Positions 62,542 to 64,000 of a stretch of 64,000 bases of DNA are shown here, one piece after another (the stretch's first letter is position 1; every line of letters begins with the position of its first letter). The stretch is from Adhaeribacter_A terreus (GTDB lineage Bacteria > Bacteroidota > Bacteroidia > Cytophagales > Hymenobacteraceae): positions 124,001-188,000 of the forward strand of contig NZ_JBHSKT010000001.1 of the NCBI RefSeq assembly GCF_042657365.1, in the 5' to 3' direction. The notes beneath the pieces were generated by a model that saw only the letters and a list, made by a program, of their open reading frames with translations, ran no database searches and was not told the DNA's origin. The position numbers were made by a program, and so were the translations under genes.

Positions 62542-63327
62542 ATGAAAAAGGTCCTGGTAGTAATTTGCGTTTTAAGCTGCTGCACTAATGTATTTGCCCA
62601 GAAAATTCTTTACCTGAAACCGTTTATTGGAAGACAAGCCCCGCTTTGCCGTTTCGATCAGAATTTTCCAAATCCGGAAGGTTTATCTGTGAAGCCTTTA
62701 CGAATGGAATGGAGCCCTGGGGTTTTGCTGGCGCTTAAATTAAATGCTGACTGGACTGTGCAAAGTGGCATAGATATGGGCTGGACCGGCTGGCATATGA
62801 AAAATAAGAAAACGAAAGAAAATTTTTCTGATAGTCCGGATGGCTCCTCGGCATTTCACCAGACAAATCAATTGCAGCTTTTAGTACAACGCCGGATCAC
62901 AACTGTAAATGCCTTAAATCTAGGTCGTAGTAAAGGTAATTACTTGTTGAATTTTGATCTATACATTACAGCAGGCATGGTTTACAACTTGATTCCGCGT
63001 TTTGGTTCTGAGGCCGATTCTATTATTTTAAAAAGATATACCTACAACGGAACCTCAGAAATAGATTATAGTTATTATAATTTCCTTCGCCGGAAAAGCA
63101 GTGCCGTTTATTTAGGTTTGGGAACGCAATTTTATAGCCGGAATAATGCCCGTTTCGATTTTACAATTTATTACAGCCAGGGCTTTACCGATGTAATGGC
63201 AATTGAAATTGATTATCGGGAAAACGACAACAGACATAAAACTAAATTACGCACCCGCGGTTCTGTGATCGGCGCCACGTTGGCTTACCCGATCCGGCTG
63301 AAAACCTTCGAACGGAAATCGGTTTAA
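62542..63327 (+). CDS. putative outer-membrane protein, function unknown
   Basis: 261 residues. The start is the ATG at 62542 giving signal peptide MKKVLVVICVLSCCTNVFAQ. The rest shows alternating strand pattern (LLALKLNADWTVQSGIDMGW, YLLNFDLYITAGMVYNL, SAVYLGLGTQFYSRNNARFDFTIYYSQGF), consistent with a small beta-barrel, but no family is recognised. A 30-bp motif copy lies 80 bases upstream. Confidence 0.75.
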   Translation: MKKVLVVICVLSCCTNVFAQKILYLKPFIGRQAPLCRFDQNFPNPEGLSVKPLRMEWSPGVLLALKLNADWTVQSGIDMGWTGWHMKNKKTKENFSDSPDGSSAFHQTNQLQLLVQRRITTVNALNLGRSKGNYLLNFDLYITAGMVYNLIPRFGSEADSIILKRYTYNGTSEIDYSYYNFLRRKSSAVYLGLGTQFYSRNNARFDFTIYYSQGFTDVMAIEIDYRENDNRHKTKLRTRGSVIGATLAYPIRLKTFERKSV

Positions 63328-63345
63328 AATTTACGGATACGATTT

Positions 63346-63375
63346 TGTAGAGACGCCCTAATAGGGCGTCTCTAC
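63346..63375. repeat. GTAGAGACGCCC inverted repeat
   Basis: GTAGAGACGCCC-TAATA-GGGCGTCTCTAC, a perfect 12-bp stem located after the stop of the outer-membrane protein gene. A T run follows on the plus strand. Confidence 0.75.
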
Positions 63376-63525
63376 ATTTTTTTGGTAATCCATTTCCAGG
63401 TAGTAGTTTTTTATGGCAAAACCATACCGTTTTTGGCAGAAATTCCGGCATAATTAAAATCATTTTCCCATCTTCACGTTCCAGAAAATGCACATTAGCA
63501 CATTAAATTATTAGCACATTAAAAC

Positions 63526-64000
63526 ATGTCACTTTTTAAGCGTTTTTCCCTACCGTTTTTACTCGTTTTGCTTACGGTTTCAGTAAGTTTTGCCCAGAAG
63601 AAGAAAAAGCCTTCGAAGAAAGATGATGTGGTTACGATCACCACGCCGCAGGGCGAAATTAAACTGATCTTGTTCGACGAAACGCCTTTGCACAAAGCCA
63701 ATTTCCTGAAGCTGGCCAAAGAAGGTTTTTACGATGGTACTACTTTTCACCGCATCATCGATAATTTTATGATCCAGGGTGGTGATCCGAATACCAAGAA
63801 CGAATCGCCGAACGACGATGGCGCGGGCAATAATGGCTACCTGATTCCGGCGGAATTTAAGCCGGAGCTGAAACACGTAAAAGGCGCGCTGGCTGCTGCC
63901 CGTACCGATAATCCGAAAAAAGAATCGAGCGGTTGCCAGTTTTATATTGTGCAGAACGAATTCGGTACGCCTTTTTTAGACGGAAACTATACCGTTTTCG
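63526..64000 (+). CDS. peptidylprolyl isomerase, cyclophilin type (partial, cut by window end)
   Basis: Starts ATG at 63526 with signal peptide MSLFKRFSLPFLLVLLTVSVSFAQ, then a lysine-rich linker. The cyclophilin domain follows with TPQGEIKLILFDETPLHKANFLKLAK, FYDGTTFHRIIDNFMIQGGDP and SGCQFYIVQN-, F-LDGNYTVF-like blocks. The window ends inside the domain at TVF, so the end is not seen. A periplasmic isomerase. 30-bp motif copies lie in the signal-peptide codons (about 63530-63559) and near 63968-63997. Confidence 0.92.
   Translation, partial: MSLFKRFSLPFLLVLLTVSVSFAQKKKKPSKKDDVVTITTPQGEIKLILFDETPLHKANFLKLAKEGFYDGTTFHRIIDNFMIQGGDPNTKNESPNDDGAGNNGYLIPAEFKPELKHVKGALAAARTDNPKKESSGCQFYIVQNEFGTPFLDGNYTVF

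Noticed and set aside
1..64000. tRNA, rRNA and tmRNA genes
   Set aside because: I saw no T-loop GGTTCGAATCC-type motif with matching acceptor arms, and no rRNA-like sequence. This was a visual scan, not a covariance search.

Overview
The window looks like chromosomal DNA of a member of Bacteroidota, most likely Cytophagales and perhaps the Hymenobacteraceae (inference). The evidence is two proteins ending in type IX secretion (type B) sorting domains, promoters of the form TTTG-N19-TAnnTTTG, a fused SecDF, a TonB-dependent receptor behind a TPP riboswitch, and BatD. Gene density is high, strands are mixed, and operons are short. I saw no rRNA, tRNA, CRISPR array, prophage or intact insertion sequence.

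Layout. 0-5.7 kb: rplM, a small lipoprotein, an RluA-family pseudouridine synthase, a PhoB/PhoR-like two-component pair, an aldose epimerase. 6.4-9.8 kb: NadR-like kinase with PnuC, rhodanese, guaB. 10-12.8 kb: an Rsb-like partner-switching cassette (SpoIIE phosphatase, STAS, RsbW-like kinase). 13.8-18.6 kb: two SurA/PpiC folding factors and MoxR. 18.8-26.4 kb: an FAD protein, a hypothetical protein, an RDD protein, a di-haem peroxidase, an outer-membrane barrel, recA, a DUF3108 protein. 26.6-33.6 kb: a frame-disrupted T9SS cargo gene, a small membrane protein, the TPP riboswitch and its receptor. 33.8-46 kb: glutaryl-CoA dehydrogenase-like, TerC, ruvB, RidA, queG, two ferritin-like proteins, batD-aroC, an NhaD-like antiporter. 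46.2-64 kb: Nfu, a T9SS protein with seven 60-residue repeats, YitT, secDF, udk, rdgB, a PyrR-like PRTase, L31, a GlmU-like protein, holB, hemC, an outer-membrane protein, and a cyclophilin cut by the window end.

The most unusual content is not protein-coding. First, a 30-bp motif with constant internal spacing occurs about 50 times (about once per 1.3 kb) in both orientations. It is mostly intergenic, often next to terminators or start codons, sometimes as overlapping palindromic pairs, and sometimes inside reading frames. Its density, phased A/T tracts and terminator pairing resemble DNA uptake sequences of Pasteurellaceae and Neisseria, a function not described for Bacteroidota as far as I know; this is a hypothesis. 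Second, four copies of a 340-450 bp dispersed repeat fill the large gene-free gaps and fold into a conserved long hairpin with compensatory changes. Third, several inverted-repeat (MITE-like) elements are present, one nested inside another.

Several genes fit common themes: envelope protein export and folding (SecDF, two PPIases, cyclophilin, T9SS cargo, TonB receptor), cofactor and nucleotide supply (PnuC/NadR, GuaB, Udk, PRTase, RdgB, HemC, Nfu, QueG), and DNA recombination and replication (RecA, RuvB, HolB).
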